NCBI GenBank assembly: GCA_964030785.1
Contig: OZ034967.1
Coordinates: 49,139,533-49,203,532 of the forward strand
Length of the DNA: 64,000 bases
DNA from: Siderastrea siderea
Lineage: Eukaryota > Cnidaria > Anthozoa > Scleractinia > Rhizangiidae
Direction of reading: 5' to 3'
Shown piece by piece: positions 31,742 to 46,086 of the stretch. A model generated the notes under the pieces. It saw nothing but the letters and a program-made list of their open reading frames with translations. It ran no database searches and was not told the origin of the DNA. The stretch's first letter is position 1. Each line of letters opens with the position of its first letter. The translations under genes and the position numbers were made by a program.

Positions 31742-34686
31742 AAAATTTATTCCTAAGAATCACACCTTCATGTACTCAACTACGCGCAACAACCAAGACT
31801 TCCTATTATTGTCTGGCACGCCTTAAAAAAAGCAATTCTCATTGGCTAAAAAGCTTTATCAGAATAAACAAACAAACCGCACCCACACACACTCTCTCAT
31901 TACTATAATCAATTAACGATTGACCTCTTAAAAAGTAAATAAGACCTTTGTACAGTTTCCAACAAGCAGAAATTCTCGAATAGACCTCCAATTTTCTTAT
32001 CTCCTCGAAATTTCGCGCATGTGCGTGTGTATTTCACCCGCCCCACAGTCACCATCGAAAATTAGAGACTACTCGCAGTCTATTCTCGAAAGCAGTTGCT
32101 GTGGTTGGGTTGGCTAAATTGTTGTTGGTTGTATTTTTTTCTCTGCCTTCAAAGTTGCACTCAATGGGTCTAATTTTAGCGATTTCCTCCAAGTGGAAAT
32201 TTGTACTGCACTTTCTTGGTAAACGTTTGTTCCCGACATCCTCGACCTCCCAAAAGGTATGAAAAGAGAGCTGTTTGCCATGCCTATTGTGTTTGTCCTT
32301 CCCCTCTCCCCCCCCCCCCCTCCCCCAATGGATCTAATTCCAGCTATGTCCTCCCTGGGGAAATTTGTACTGCACTTTCGTACGTTTGTTCCTGACACCC
32401 TCGACCTCGCAAAACACATGAAAAGATAGCTGTTTGCCATGCCTATGATGTTCGTCCTCCCCCTCCTTGTTCAATGAAGGTGAAATTTTCAGCCTTGAGA
32501 CACACCCAGCTTACAAAATAATATGTCTACATAACTGCTGGTTTAGGTGTTATTGGGTCTCTATGATATGTTTTTAGACACTTTTATTGCTAGCTGAGAA
32601 ACACGAGTTTTGCCAGTATCTGGTTGATACAGGGGAAAAGGAACAGACAATTTCTTCCCAGTAACACAGAAAAACATCTTCTTTTTGCTTAATTTGAATA
32701 GAACAATGCATTTTTGTACATGCATCCTGCACATATTACTTATGACATGAAAGCCTCTAAATGTTCTTTTTTATCAACTACCTTGACAAAACCAATCAAT
32801 TTACTGGTTAAGCCTGTGTACAGTCATCACGGTAAGTCCGTCTCTGAAACCCAACCATCTTTTCATCAAAGTTTAGTCTTGGGGACCACACTCCTGAAGG
32901 CACTTCTCTTCTCTCACATTTACATGAGAGGAGAGAAAGAGAAAGAGAAAGGGGTGTAGATTTTTTAATTTTGGTCTAAGATTTGGTATGGACTGAAATT
33001 AGGCATGTTTTTTAGAGGTAAAGTCTAAAATTGGGTATGAACTGTAGAGGCCAGGTCTTAAAATGGCTATGGGAAATAACCTATTTGCTCAGAAATAGGT
33101 TTTAAAAAGCAGGCAACACACCCCCATCCAAAGCTATGCAGAGTATCCCTCTTCCCCCCTAAAGTCCCTCCCTGGTCATTGGTTGCATTGACAAGGTGGT
33201 CCTGAAGATTAACCACGTTTTTCAGATGAGAAAACGACTGAGGACGAAGGCCTCATCTGGGCCTCAGTAAAGTGGTTGTAATATAAATAAAAACAAGAAA
33301 AGCCCCAGGGGCCTTAGACCCCGCCGTTGTCCCCCCCCCCCCCTGGGAGTGTAAATTATGTTACGGTCACTCAAGACAAAAGCCCTTGGCTGTGTAGCGA
33401 AAGACACGACGAGTATTTCTTTGGCCGAGCAAAAACCGGAGGTCTGGGGCAAGTGATCACCAAAAAAAAAACCACAGAAAAAAAATGGGTATTACTAGAC
33501 CCCGTACTGACGGCGGAGTAATAAATAACTGTTTATTAATCACCATTTCAGTTAAGGTTACTACAGACCTTCGCGGGTGCCCTCTGGGAAAAAATTCGTA
33601 AGTGCACCATTAATAGGGTATCAAATCCAAGCGCATTGGCAAAATAACAGTACAGTGTTAATCACAAAGGATCAATCATCAAAAGTGTGTCAACATTTTT
33701 CGATATTCTGACTGGTTATTTTTTAACTAATCTGCCAAGTTTGAGTAGCAAAGAATATGCGATGTGCATTGCATTGAAGATCGCCACAGGTGAAATGTTA
33801 TAAATATCACAAACCCCCAATACACTTTTGTTTAACAACATCTAAGGAATGTTCAGGCCAAATTTCAGAGAAATCTGACGAATTTTGGTTTCCTGTTAAT
33901 TCATTTGTCTGATTGAATGGCGCATGGTCATTTTCATGGTCATTTTTGCAATTTTCTTTTGCAGAATTAAAACAACCGGCAATTCAATTCAATTCAAATC
34001 TACTTTTATTAACCTTTCCAACGATATATTAAGTTTGCCGTGTTTTCCTTTAAAATGGCGTGCATACGAGTTTTTTGCCAGAGGACACAGGAGAACACCC
34101 GTGAAGGTTGGGAGTAACCTTGAGAAACTGAATTACAGGGATAAAATACAAGCTTAAAAATTAACATTACTCTAATAGGTGTGCATTATAGTAAATTATA
34201 ACAAGATGGTTATATTGTGTTGTTCCAGAAAAGCTCCATACCTCCCCCATGGATGATTTTTGGGTTTGAACCTCCCACCCTTCCAGAAATTCCAGAAAAG
34301 CTTCATACTTTCCCTAAACATTTTTGGCTTTTAAGTCCCCCCACCCCCACCCCCTTGGAATTTCCTATGACCATGCATCCAAGGGGTGGGAATGGATATT
34401 TTCTGGAATCACACATAAGGAAAGTGGTCATAAGGTGGAGTTCCACCATAGCACTTCAGTGACTCAATCCTTTAAGCCCCAGTAGTGCATGACCAGTGTC
34501 TAATTTCTCCTTACAATGTCACTGCTCGATTAAACATACATGAGAATGAGAATGCAGGAAATGAACACCAAAGATAAAATGTTTTGATGTTTATGCAAAT
34601 TCTCCAAAGTAGTACCATAAGAAGTACACAGAGAACAGTAAGGAGAAAATGCATGCTGATACTGGGGCTAAAAGGGTTAATCAGAA
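31742..34686. other. Copy B counterpart of 1-2955, no gene
   Basis: Collinear with the start of copy A. It contains the two-unit repeat (32162-32464), a poly-C run (about 33331-33343), a foldback MITE (34223-34409) and a CCTTTAAGCCCC-family MITE (34464-34680). A small AATTC expansion near 33982 and a shorter TA run near 34213 are the main changes. Confidence 0.6.
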
Positions 34687-37600
34687 TCACTTGATATCAC
34701 TTTGGCAGGTTTCATATGTTTTATGGCTGCTTTCTAACTGAGTCATAGATGCACTTTCAATCAGTGGTGTTTCTGGACCCAGATTGCATCTTGTTGCCTT
34801 GACTGTTTTCACTTTCACTGGCAGACAACACTTAAACTTGATGAGAAGATCACGAGCCACATGGTAAAAGCGAGCCTGGAATTGTTCCGTGAAAAGACAA
34901 AACAGCAAGAAGTTGGCAAAGCCTTGGCTGGTATTCCCAATTCCCTATGAAAAATAAAATGAAGCATGGTTTATTTTTTTTCAATTTCATGGCTGAACTG
35001 AGCATAATCATTACATAATTATGGATGTCACGACTCACACAGGTCTTTCAGTTATAATAATTATATTTGCAAGTTTACCCTTTAACATGAGCTGCAAGTG
35101 ACAATTAAGCACCTATAATTTCTCCTTGTGTCACAACTTGATCAAACAAACAGGTCATAAGAATAAAGAAAATGATCACCAAATGTTGTAAGTCTTGATG
35201 TTCAAGCCAATTCTCCCAACTAGTACCATACAAAATATACAGAGAACAGCAAGGAGAAAATGCATGTTTACATTGGCTTTGAATTAGGGTTAAATGCACA
35301 AAAGTAAATTAACCCACATTAAAATCAAAGACATTAATTACCAGTTAAGGATATGTGTCATGTCAATAAAATCATGAGCTTGCCTTACATGTTTGAAATG
35401 AGACTCAAGACTGTCACATGTATTGATTGTATTAACATATATGACTTTAATCTGCCTCACAGTAAGTGTCTAATGTTTCTCCTCAGTATTTTATCATATG
35501 TCTCCCATGTGTTGCTACATCATGTTTAAGGCTTGATGAAATAATCATATTCGTTGATATGTCTATTCAAAAGTGTTTAACTTGTTAAACAAAGGTAATA
35601 AAAACTACTTTATTTTCTTTATTCATAATCAGCTTCACCACACTCAGTGTTAGGATCTGTGTTACCTTTGTAAGTAGTACCTCATCGGGTATTCCAATCT
35701 CAACAAAATTAAAACAAGATGAACAAAGGAAAGACAATATTTTAAAGTGGCTTCATTCTACATTTAGTATTTGCTGCTCTGATGATGAAGTTAATTCAAA
35801 GAGATTTAATGCACAGTAAATTAAACCATGTTTGGTGGCATTGTTGAGAGGTCAGCACTGAGAAGTGTGAGACCGAAGCAAACACCAGTTGAGTTAAAAC
35901 TGAAGGAACACTCAATTGTGATGACACAGCTACTGTACAATCACCAATGAGCCAATTGCTATTGACTGTGTTTGAATCTCTTTGAATTTGCCTCATCATC
36001 AAAGTAACAAAGGCTAAGTGCAAAAAAATTGTTAAAAGAACATGAGTCGCAAACAGTTTTCGTGTTTCCTTTCTTATTTAAATTTATCTTTTGTGGTGTT
36101 TAATCACAGTGGGGATTGAACTACAATACTAGTCAAACTAGAGAGCTAACACTGAGTAAGACCACAGCCAATGATGTCGTATGTTTGGTCCATTTCTTGA
36201 AAGTCCTGATAACTTTTCAGGCCTGAAGTTATATTTTAAAATCAAAATCTATAGAATAACCAGCTCGACTTGTGTTGTCAATTTCAATTTTAATGCTTAG
36301 CTTTCAAAGCCAACAAAATTTTGAATCACTAAGGTAAACCTTGCTCTCATAAAATAGCTTTCCGGACACGAAAAGTTACTGGGACTTTCAAGAAACGGGC
36401 CCCTGTAAACCATAAGGCCCTTGAAAAGGCACCTGGGCACTACTTTAAATTTAGGATAAGGCCAGCATCAAACACTAATTTGAGGAGGGAAGCTCATTTT
36501 GCCTCTTTCCCTACTACGGCCGGAAGGTCATTTGCACATAATTATAACAACAAAAAGTGAGCAGCAATGTAAAAAGCTGTCACTTGGTTTAATCAAAAAA
36601 GCAAAACACTGGAATATATTGGTATTCTTAATTTTTTAAAAAATTATTTGGCCAAAGGTGCAAATTACTCAGATAACTGTAGAAAAATTGAGGAGTGATA
36701 AACTGTCTACATACTTGCCCAGAAAAAAGAGGGGGAGTTAAGGTAAGGGGACCGTGCTTAGAGGGGTGGTGAAATAAAATTTTGGCTAAGAGGAGGAGAA
36801 TTTATGGAGGATTTACAGTATGTTAGATTTTCTACTAAGAAACCTACTTGAAGATATAGAAGGCCTCTATCCCACCACAAGTTATGTACTCCAATGTCAG
36901 CATATGAATACAAGATGAAACGAATTGTGCCCCAGATGCGCACAAGGACAAAGATGATGGGCACCAGTGTCAACTTTTTTTCTGCTTTTAAGGCAATGTC
37001 TGCAGTCTTGTCTGATGGAAATTGCTTTTTGTGGAGAAATACCTGGAAAATAACAGAGAGGTCAGTTTGAAAATGCAATCATAAAATACCCATTACTAAA
37101 GTCTGTTTCAATATTAACCCACATAACTGTAGGCCAACATTCAGCATGATGACATATCCTTCTCTTTTCAAGCTGCCCTTCCACCCTAATGCATGCTAAC
37201 ATATGTCATGGTAGTGTGTTGTGGTGTGGAAATAGAAAAATATGGCTGCACATTTCTAGTGCTAACTAAATTCTGCCTGCAAGACAATACAGTGAAACCT
37301 CTCCTTGAGACCATTCTTGCAAGCAACCAGCTCTTAAGTTACAACCGGCATCATGAAAACCTGTTTGAATTGTCACTTATACCCCGTAATTTTAAAAGCT
37401 CCCGTAAGTGACCGCTCCAGTAAAGCGACTGTGGCTGCTTTTGTGAATTACCGACTGGTATTTTCCTTTATTTTTTAAGTTCTCGTAAGTGACCAGTCAT
37501 CTTAATAAGATTTTCTGTGAAGTTTTCAATCTGTGTAAATCCTTCACCAGTACATTCGTGAACCTATTCTGTGATAGGCAATAATAAACTTAGTAGCTAA

Positions 37601-40600
37601 ACTTAAATAGTATTCAGCTACAATAGTTATACAAAGTTCTAGTAACCATTAACATTTCTCAAGTTTTATGCTAAACCTTCTGGTGAACACCCTATATTGT
37701 TTCATTCCATGATCGCTTACAAGAGCCCATTCTCATAAGCGACCAGCTCTAGTTGTGACCACTTTTCTAAATTCCCAAGGAGGTCACTTAAGGGAGCTTC
37801 GACTGTATATTTTAATGTCCATATTTATAGATATGTATATGAAACAGTTTTCTGCCATTTTTGACAGCCTTTGGCTTAAAAAGCTAGTGTTGTCACGTTC
37901 TTTAGCCAGAAACCCTTCAGCAGAAACTGTCTCCAAATAGAAAATGTTTCAATAAATTAGTTTGTCTGTATGGCATGATAATATGCCATTTACATTTTAC
38001 TGTATTTCAAAAGCAAAAATAATGGTTAATGTTGGCAAAAAAGAAGAGCAAAAAAGTAATTTTGGTTGTTTATATGCAAATAGCCAGATTCTCTTTTCAA
38101 GTTACTTGGTAGCATAAGTTTTCAAAGGGGGAGGGGGGTCCATATCCACTAGAGGATTTGGACTAGGAGGTTCATTTTTGCTGGTGGATTTGGACAGGGG
38201 GTCCACTTCTGGGGTAGTCCAAATCCACTAGGACACCAGATGACCCTTGCCTGACTGTCTACATGCTAGAAGGGCGACCAATATTGGGCGCTTCACACAC
38301 AGATGACCCTGGCAAGAGGATTGGGTGACCAGGTTAAGCAAGTGATACTGCCTAGGTTGTAAACACTTCAGTGTTCTTTGTGAAGAAATTTATGAAAAGT
38401 GGGTGGGCCTAGGGCCTGTATTACATTGCAACTCAGCTAGAGGGTCAAACAAGAAGAATTCGCTTGGCCCAGGGGCAAATCCACCACCCTCTTCGGGGTT
38501 GTTTAAGCTTGAAATTAACAAGGGAACAAAACTACCGCTGACTGAATTTTATCTCAGATTCTCTCAATATGGTTCTGTCAGGTCAGCCATCCCCCTTCAA
38601 AAATCCTGGATCCGGCACTGGACCCACTGGTTTTGGAGCTCAGCCTTGAAACTTTGATTTAGCCTTATGCATGGTTCAATTTTAGCTGTTACCATCCTCC
38701 CCCCTGGCCGGGCAGCCCCCGGGACAAGTCCGGGCCGTCGGGCCCAGGGGTGGGGAATTGTTTGCAGCGGTCTTGTCCTGGGGGTAGGGGGCAGGGCAAA
38801 TCGAAAATAACTTCTTGTTGCTCTTGTGAAGTGCGTCACTTCTCAGTTGACATGATGGCACCGGACCGTGTGCAGAAGACTGCCTATTTCCAGGGAAAAT
38901 CTCTAGAATTTGTAGCAGACTGGTTAGAGACAAACACTCTCTCAAAATTAAAATCTGTATTTGAAGGTATGTTTATTATAAATTGTTGTTGTTGTTGTTG
39001 TTGTTGTTTTTAATTCTTTTTTATAAGCAATGAAATATAGTCTGAGATGTGATTCTTTAGTATTTAAAATGCTCAATGGCATGTCATCTAATTATTAATT
39101 ATCACTTGGCTCAGAAGCACTTTAAAGCGTTATAATTTGATAGAAAACTCAGATTTTACTTTACCTTTTTTGACCCTCATGTAGTACCGTATTTTCTCGA
39201 TTAAACACTGGACCCTGAATAAATGCCGGGGTCAAAAAAACGCCGGGTCTACTGGGCCAAGGTTTAAAATAAACACCCCACTGGCATTTATTCCGGATCC
39301 CAACGTTTATTTGAGGTCCCGGCGTTTATTCGAGATGGGTATATTAGATCAAGATTATGCGTCGTAACTGGTTACTTACTCTCTTTCTAATATCTTATTT
39401 GAATTTATCAACCTATTCTAAACTGCTTGCACAGTGTCGAGCAGTTGCCGATAGACTTCCTCCATGTCTTACCAAGAAATAAACCTCCAGTGCTGATGAC
39501 AAAAAAATGGATGCCTCAAAAATGCACTTAAAAAATAAACGCCGGGCCCCGAATAATCACCGGGTTCGAGTAAATGCCGGGTCTGTGAGGCCGAGTTTTA
39601 AATAAACGCCCCCCGCGTTTAATCCAGAAAATATGGTATTACTGTTCTGTCTTCTGGTTGTAAGCTCCTTTCTTTTGAGGAAGTGCGGTTTAATAGATCG
39701 AGTTTATTCTTCAGGTTTCTTTTTCAAATATTGAGTTCATGTTTTTATCATATAATACATGTAGTATCCTTCATTCAATAAACTCTGGAAAAGCATTTAT
39801 ACTAAGTTCTTGTCAAAGCGTCTGGTTTTGCTATTGTATGGAAATCAACTATTTCTATCTAATTTTGTACACAAAACGATGTATTTGTTGTCCGTGATCG
39901 ATGTGTCCCGGGGGTGGCGAATTGCCTCTTTCTGCGTGCCCAGGGGTGGGGAATAGACCGCCAAGTAAGAATAAAATTGTAAATCCCGGGGGTATGCCCG
40001 GGGGGGGGATGGTAACAGGAAGAACTGAACCATGCATTAAACCAAATCTTTTAGACGCGGTTTAGATCTTTGGAGTTTGTAAAGAAATATCATTTATATG
40101 TTTGGAGCACTGAATTCGAAGCTTAATTAATAGAATTAAGCTTACCTGCTTACGAATATGAAACTTTAACATGAAGTAGAATACGAAGATAAGTATATAC
40201 GCAGTGACTTCCCAAGCTTTCCCTGTCATCAATACCCACAGATACCTCTCTTTCTTTGGCAAGCTTCCGTACGCGTCTATCCAACACCACCCTGATGTGA
40301 AAAGATCCCTGCCGTCGCCTAACACTCCCTCTTTTAAAGCAGCTCCCACAATAATCAGTGGAACGGGCCATCCGATGAAGTGGAAAACTTTGAGCAAGAT
40401 TTCAGCTTTGCTTCGTTGTTTCTTCGCCACGGTAATGTACATGAAGATGGCAAGAAATGCCGTCCAAAAAAACGACCATAAAGAAGCAGTACTGGAGACG
40501 AAACTTTGTGCTCTGCAGCGCGATGTGCTGTCTGTATGAAACCATGTTCCAAACAAATAACTCCCGGCGATAAAGAAATCGGCGATGGAAATGAAAACAA

Positions 40601-40811
40601 GTATTCTTCGTGAGGTCGATCTGAGATCCTTCCATGCAAAATATGTACTGATAATAAGAACGGTCCCCAGTAACGAAAGCGTGGCTGAAATTGTGGTCAG
40701 AATTTTATGCACACTGGTGGAACACTCGTTCTGAAATCCCCTAGGGATCGCTGTCGTGAGGTTGCCCAAATCCCGCGCCAAATCCGTGGTAAGAACAAGA
40801 GGTAGCTTCAT
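34687..40811 (-). CDS. GPR157: GPR157-like seven-transmembrane receptor (copy B)
   Basis: The same three-exon structure as copy A: 40811-40146 (residues 1-222), 37042-36848 (223-287) and 34944-34687 (288-372), with identical splice sites and phases. Every hallmark is present: N17 glycosylation site, GWCWID, LMTGKAWE, a charged end to TM6, and GIGNTSQG across the last junction. From the translations I see three residue changes against A: F81I in TM2, K308Q after TM7 and S341N in the tail. The exon 2 translation is identical. Nothing disables the gene. If A and B are true paralogues both could be expressed; if they are haplotypes, this is an allele. Intron 1 contains the TTA-flanked element (38668-40036) and the pogo-like MITE (37290-37805). 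Confidence 0.88.
37290..37805. mobile_element. pogo/Tigger-like MITE (copy B)
   Basis: CAGTGAAACCTC...CTTCGACTG between TA dinucleotides, counterpart of 5559-6071, with a 3-bp insertion near 37750. Confidence 0.8.
38668..40036. mobile_element. TTA-flanked TIR element (copy B)
   Basis: Same ends and target duplication as 6934-8306, with the nested TA-flanked MITE at 39187-39636 (shortened by 7 bp inside). It holds the exon-like frame 38852-38966. Confidence 0.85.
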
Positions 40812-43800
40812 ACCGTATTTTTCTGGTTTTGAACCGAAGAGTTACAGGTGTCCGAGCGAGTGTGGTTATCGAGGTGACACCCGAATAAACCTTTATGACT
40901 TTGCCCTGAGCTGATCCCATGACTGCCATCAAAAAATTCTCGTGAGCGCAGAGATGTTTGTGCAAGTTCAAGAAAATTTGGAACAAGGGTGGTGATCAAT
41001 GAATCGGGTATTGTGCATCAGTCAATTCCAGCGGTGCCCACCACCCCGGGCATTAGTGGGGCATTTTTTCTTATTGTCCGTCCCGGGTGCCGGGCATTAG
41101 TCTACCCCGGGGCATTTGACAGTCTTGTGATTTTCACCTCACAGTACTGTCACTTCCTTTCAGTGATAAGTTTATCGGGCAAGGACGATAAATTTGTGAT
41201 TAACTTTGTCTAAAGAGGACAAAATGAGACGGTAGATCCACAGAACTAATGATCACTGAAGCAATACACAGAAATAAGACTTATTTCAGACTTAGTTTGG
41301 CCTGATTTAGCTTTGATTAGAATGGAGATAAGCTCGAAACCTAAGAAATCAACTTATATTTTTACCTGTACCACGGGGCATTTGAACAGCTTGTTTGTCC
41401 CCGCCGTCGGGCATTTGCCGGTTTGTTTTCAAAAAACGCTAATGCCCGGGGGTCGGCCCGGAGGGGGGATGGGCACTGCTGGAAATGACTGGTGCATTAA
41501 AGTTCAAGGATCAAGCCGTGATCTGTGAAAAATATTAGAACGATAGGAGAATTTGGATGCTTAGACAAAGGTTTTTGGTCAAAGTCTGAGAGGTGTTTGG
41601 AATTGAAAGAGGTTGTTGAAAAACATTACGTCAGCAATTCCGTTTTCTTCTTCTGTTGTGTACTGAACAAATTTTAGTCAAATTTTGGTTCACGTGGATG
41701 AAAGAAGCAAGGCACAGAAACATTTCCTCCTTCGAATTCCCAGGGACAAGTTGTGATATCTTGTGCGCTAACTTCGAGTAAAATGGCGATGGCAGGGACG
41801 GCGGAGCGTATTTTGAAGTGGGGGGGGGGGGGGCTGAAAACGAGCGCCGGAGGCGCGAGTTGGTAGGGGGGTCTGGGGTATCCTCCCCCAGAAAATTTTG
41901 AAATCTAGAGTCTCGGAAATCGTATTTACAGCATTCTGCGCGAGATACGTCTTGAAATAATTAGCCTGGATAAAGCGTAAAATGAAAGGTACTTTAGTGC
42001 TTACAGCAATATTTTGGAGGTTATTTCTCAGCCTTCCGGTCTCCTACGCTAACCTGCGGTTTTTTTGACACAAGCCTCCGGTCTGTGGGAAGGAAGCAGA
42101 CGCTGAGAAAATGTTAAAAATACGTAAACGCGAAAAGTTTCCGACGAGGTTTGTATAAAGTTGTAGCTTTGTAAATTCTTGTGACTTAATCAAGCAATAA
42201 CAGTTTAAACACTAGTTTCATCTAGCAAATACTCTTATGTATTTTCTCGAATAACTACATATACTAAAACAAAATAAAATGTCATCCTCCTCAAAAGTGG
42301 GGGGGGCTAAAGCCCCCCCCCAGTCCCCCCGGCTCCGCCGTCCCTGGATGGGCGGGAGGGGAGGGAGCCGGTATATCGTTTATGGAAGATTCGACTGAGA
42401 TTGTTTCCTTGTAAGACCCTGAAGAAGAAAGGCCGTGCCTTTCGAAATATTGCATCTAAAAATAGATGTTAGTATCCCTATCGTGGAATCAGCCTTAATT
42501 GCGTTTTTTTTATCGTATGTGGTGCTTCATTTTTTACTGATTAGATCCTTTACTACGGGATCCAGTACTTTTATTTTTGTCACTTTTGTTTGGACTCACC
42601 CTTTATAGCATTAAGGTAAAAAAAAAATTGCCGAAAATTTGCGGATGATTTTAAACCAGGTTTTAAATAACGTCAACGAAATGAAGGGACCCACCCATTG
42701 AGGAGCGAAGCTAGAAATGACACCGGATGTAACTCAGTATGTATGGCACGAGGTTAGTTGTAATCCGATAAATGAATAATTGTTTACACGTGTAACCGTG
42801 TTTTTATTTTCCTGCTTTATTTATTTTCCGCCAATTTTATGACTTCTATTAAAAAAGGGATTAGGTGCTTTATCGAATCAGAAACAGAGCCTGCCGTTAA
42901 TTGTGAATTAAAAGTACTCGTACACTCTAACTTGTTTACACAGCAGCTGATCCACTACTCGGCCTGAGAAAACTGCCGACGTTTCACGAGGGCTCAAGTG
43001 GCGAAGGCTGTTTTCTCAGGCTACTGATCCAGTGGGGAGGGACAGGGGGGTTTAAACCTCCCGCTTCCCGTACCCTTTAATCCCGGTTTCCGCCCTGTAT
43101 TTTTTGGCTCCCGCCCCTTCGCAATTTTTCGATTGCGAAATATTGCGCAATGTTGCGTAATTTTTCCCTTTTTCTCCCGCTTCCCGCCACCTTGGGAATC
43201 CCGCCTCCCGCCCCCTCTTCTCCCGCCTCCCGTACACCTCCCGCCCCCTTTTCTCCCGGTCTCCCGCCCCCCTGTCCCCCCCCCACGATCCACGGGAATG
43301 CCGCCTGACGTTACGCAACCTTGCTTGCATTTGTCTTGTGAATCATCGGAAAAGCGCAGATAATCGATTTCAAAAGAGTGGGTATACGAAAATAGTATAT
43401 TACACATACAAAGAATTCTAGAATTTTAAACATATCAAAACCTGGAAAGCTATTCATATCAAAAACTCGAAAGTGGCCCTTCTTGGCGCTTCAGACGGAA
43501 CGAAGCCTCAATCAATTTGAGATCAATCAGTCACTTACATATAATCGATCAATCAGTCAATAAAACAAACAATCGATCAATCAATCAATCAATCAATCAT
43601 TTTAACTAACGCTTAGTGAGAATTGGGCTAAGGGGCTGTTTACATGGAGGGAGGAAGATCCTAGCACTAGGAAGATCCTAGAAGGCGAAACAAATTTTCG
43701 TTTGGTTTACATGCAAAAATTTCGGTCGGGGTGGTTGCTGGAAATCAAATAAAACTGTCGGTCTTTAGCAGCTGAACGCCCGGCTGCCGCCATAATTGTG

Positions 43801-44876
43801 TTTCTGTCCGTAGTACTAGGATCTTCCGAGCGAAGGCAGTTTACATGGTGCTAGGATCTTCCTATCTCAGCTAGGAAGATCCTAGTGCTAGAAAGATCCT
43901 AGCACTAGGGCCAAGTACAACATTTTGCATGTAAACTGAATGCAGAAAACATATGGCGCTAGGATGATCCGCCTTCTAGGATCTTCCTAGCGCTAGGATC
44001 TTCCTCCCTCCATGTAAACAGCCCCTAACTGGCGACACAAAAGCCAAAATCACACATTTAAAAAGTCAGATTTTCACATTGCTACAAAAATAACTCAAGA
44101 TCCTCCTATTAATAAACCGGGGTCGAAGGCGGTTAGCGATCAGATTCATTCGCCGTTGTTAGGGACTGTGCAATAATTACCTTGAGGGGGTTCGGAAACC
44201 AGAGGGGGGGCATAGGGGAAAATCACAGCTAGAGAGAGGGGGGTTGGATGTAAAATTTCATACATCAGGGGGGGGGGGCATTACTTTTTTCACTCTTTTT
44301 CACAAACTGGAAAAGTGGTAGAAGAGCTGTTAGAGTTCAAACATTTATACTTGCTTACACTGGAATTAAACTGGGAAAATACATGTATCAACTCCAGGTG
44401 TTTTGATCTCTGAACTGGCTGATTATTTAATATTTTCCTATCTGTCATGCAGTAGGAAAGGAATGCCTCTGTTATATATTAAAACAGTGCTACTTTATTG
44501 GCACCAGGTTTTAATGGAACGGGGACCCTTATAATTAACCGTTTTAAAAGTTGAACTATGGTGTTATTCAATGAGAAAGAAAGGTGCATTCCAGTGTAGG
44601 ATAGCTTACATGGTATTACAATTAAAGAGAACGGAAAACCCAACTGTTGAATTTAACAGCAATAAATTGAACTATGTAAATACAAACAGTTTGATTAATT
44701 AGCAAAGTAAGTTATGTAGAGCCCCTTGAGTTCTTGGATGCAAAGCCGGCGAAAAAAAGAGTAAGAGAAAGGATACTCTTCCGTCTAATATTTCTTGGAA
44801 AAATGAAAAAGATGTGGAAGCGCTTACGAACAACCAGCTGAATGTGTATTTGAAACAACATGGTCTCAAGATAAAC
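38852..44876 (+). CDS. Tentative two-exon gene with SAP-like exon (copy B)
   Basis: Exon 1 (38852-38966) reads the same peptide as copy A, MMAPDRVQKTAYFQGK to LKSVFE, with donor GTATGT. Exon 2 (about 44731-44876) carries the SAP-like LTNNQLNVYLKQHGLKIN, one residue different from A (T to I), with donor AAAC|GTAAGT. Phases agree (1+2). As in A no further exon can be supported, so the model is incomplete and may be wrong. The unbroken frames in both copies are weak support because the copies are so young. Confidence 0.32.
41014..43031. mobile_element. Copy B MITE cluster (counterpart of 11306-13322)
   Basis: Contains the TGCATCAGTC-ended MITE (41014-41496), the CAGGGACGGCGGAGC-ended element (41793-42346, flanked by GATGG) and the GACCCTGAAGAAG block near 42415. 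The GGGTATTGTGC site near 41006 is single and empty here, whereas A carries a 2-kb insertion. No gene. Confidence 0.65.
43032..43286. mobile_element. B-only 255-bp MITE with C-rich repeats
   Basis: GATCCA flanks both sides (43026-43031 and 43287-43292) and occurs once in copy A (13317-13322), which is a perfect empty site. The ends GTGGGGAGGGACAGGGGGG and the complement of CCCCCCTGTCCCCCCCCCAC are inverted repeats. The middle has CTCCCGCC(C)-type units and a small palindrome, TTCGCAATTTTTCGATTGCGAA. It is non-coding. A 6-bp duplication does not assign it to one superfamily. Confidence 0.85.
43632..44025. mobile_element. PIF/Harbinger-type palindromic MITE (copy B)
   Basis: GGGGCTGTTTACATGGAGGG ends with TAA on both sides, as at 13658-14049. 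The right inner palindrome reads CCTAGCGCTAGG here, where A has lost two bases. Confidence 0.88.
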
Positions 44877-46086
44877 GTAAGTAAGGCTGATTTAAGGTGG
44901 CCGAACACAGTTTTCTTGTACCTATGCGTTATTTATCGTTATTTTCAAACCACTGGCAGTTGGGCAGCCAAAATTGGCAAGCTGCAAGTTCAACTAAAGA
45001 AGATTGTATTTTGATATGTTTTATTGGACTATAGGTACCGTTACCATGGCAACACAGCTGGTAGTAAACCAGCATTAACTAATGGGTTTGATTTCTTTTG
45101 AGAAAATCCAGTCGTTAGATTTTTTCCATCATTTGTCTTAGAAAACTCAGAAAAATACTGGCCTGTTCACACTGGTCTCGTGAAATTTTGACAGAGAGAT
45201 CTTCTGTTATTTTGTGTTTTGTATTTTAACGTTTTCTGAACATGTCCTCTGTCAGATTTCAATTTTTGTTTGCAGGCGAGCTAAGCGAGTTCCGAACTAT
45301 TACTCTACCAAATTTCACGAAATTCTAATGAGCGGTTCCGTAGAAATCAGTGCATTTCCACTAACTCGTGCAGTCACAATTTTCTGGTTAACTGCGCATG
45401 AGCTGCATTTGACAGGATTCTCGATCTTTCTCATTCCATACAAACAATCCCAGAAAGGCAGGGTATTTTCCAAGAGTATAACCTTTAATACATTAAAAAC
45501 CAACGTTTTTGACACATAACAAACTGTTGATTGTTAAGACGGAAAAAAACACTTGCACAATCTTCACTGAACAAAATGAAATGATCGCTGTACAGGCGCC
45601 AACAGGCGCCATGTTTGTTTTTTCTCAAAGCCTTGTGCGCGCGCGCTTATTAACGTCAGCAGTACAAATCGTAGAGTGAGCCCAAACTGTGTTCAGACAC
45701 CTTAACTAAACGAGTTCTCAGCCACGCACGTGGAAATGCTGCCAGAGATGTTCTGGAAGATGAAGAATTTAATAACTCCTGTGAAGGCGACACAACTTCA
45801 GAGGGGGGAGGAACGGAATAGGGAGGAGGGAGAAATGGCCAAAAAAAGTAGGGAGGAGGGAGAAAATGAAATGTTGGGAGAAGGGAGAGATGGATGAGGG
45901 GTAAAAGGCGTTGACGGGCCAACACGACTCCGGTACAGTTCTTACGTGGTATTTTCTAAGCCTTTTTGGCTTAGCTCTAACTAGAATGTCTTTGAGAGAT
46001 TTTCTTTTTCCGTACGATAAGAGAGGAGGCTGCTTGAAAATTTCTTTTAATCTTGGATGCTTTTGTATAAGGTGCCATTTCTCTCT

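Noticed and set aside
43021..43407. Glycine/arginine-rich frames in copy B
   Set aside because: They are translations of the C-rich repeats of the B-only MITE and are missing from copy A.
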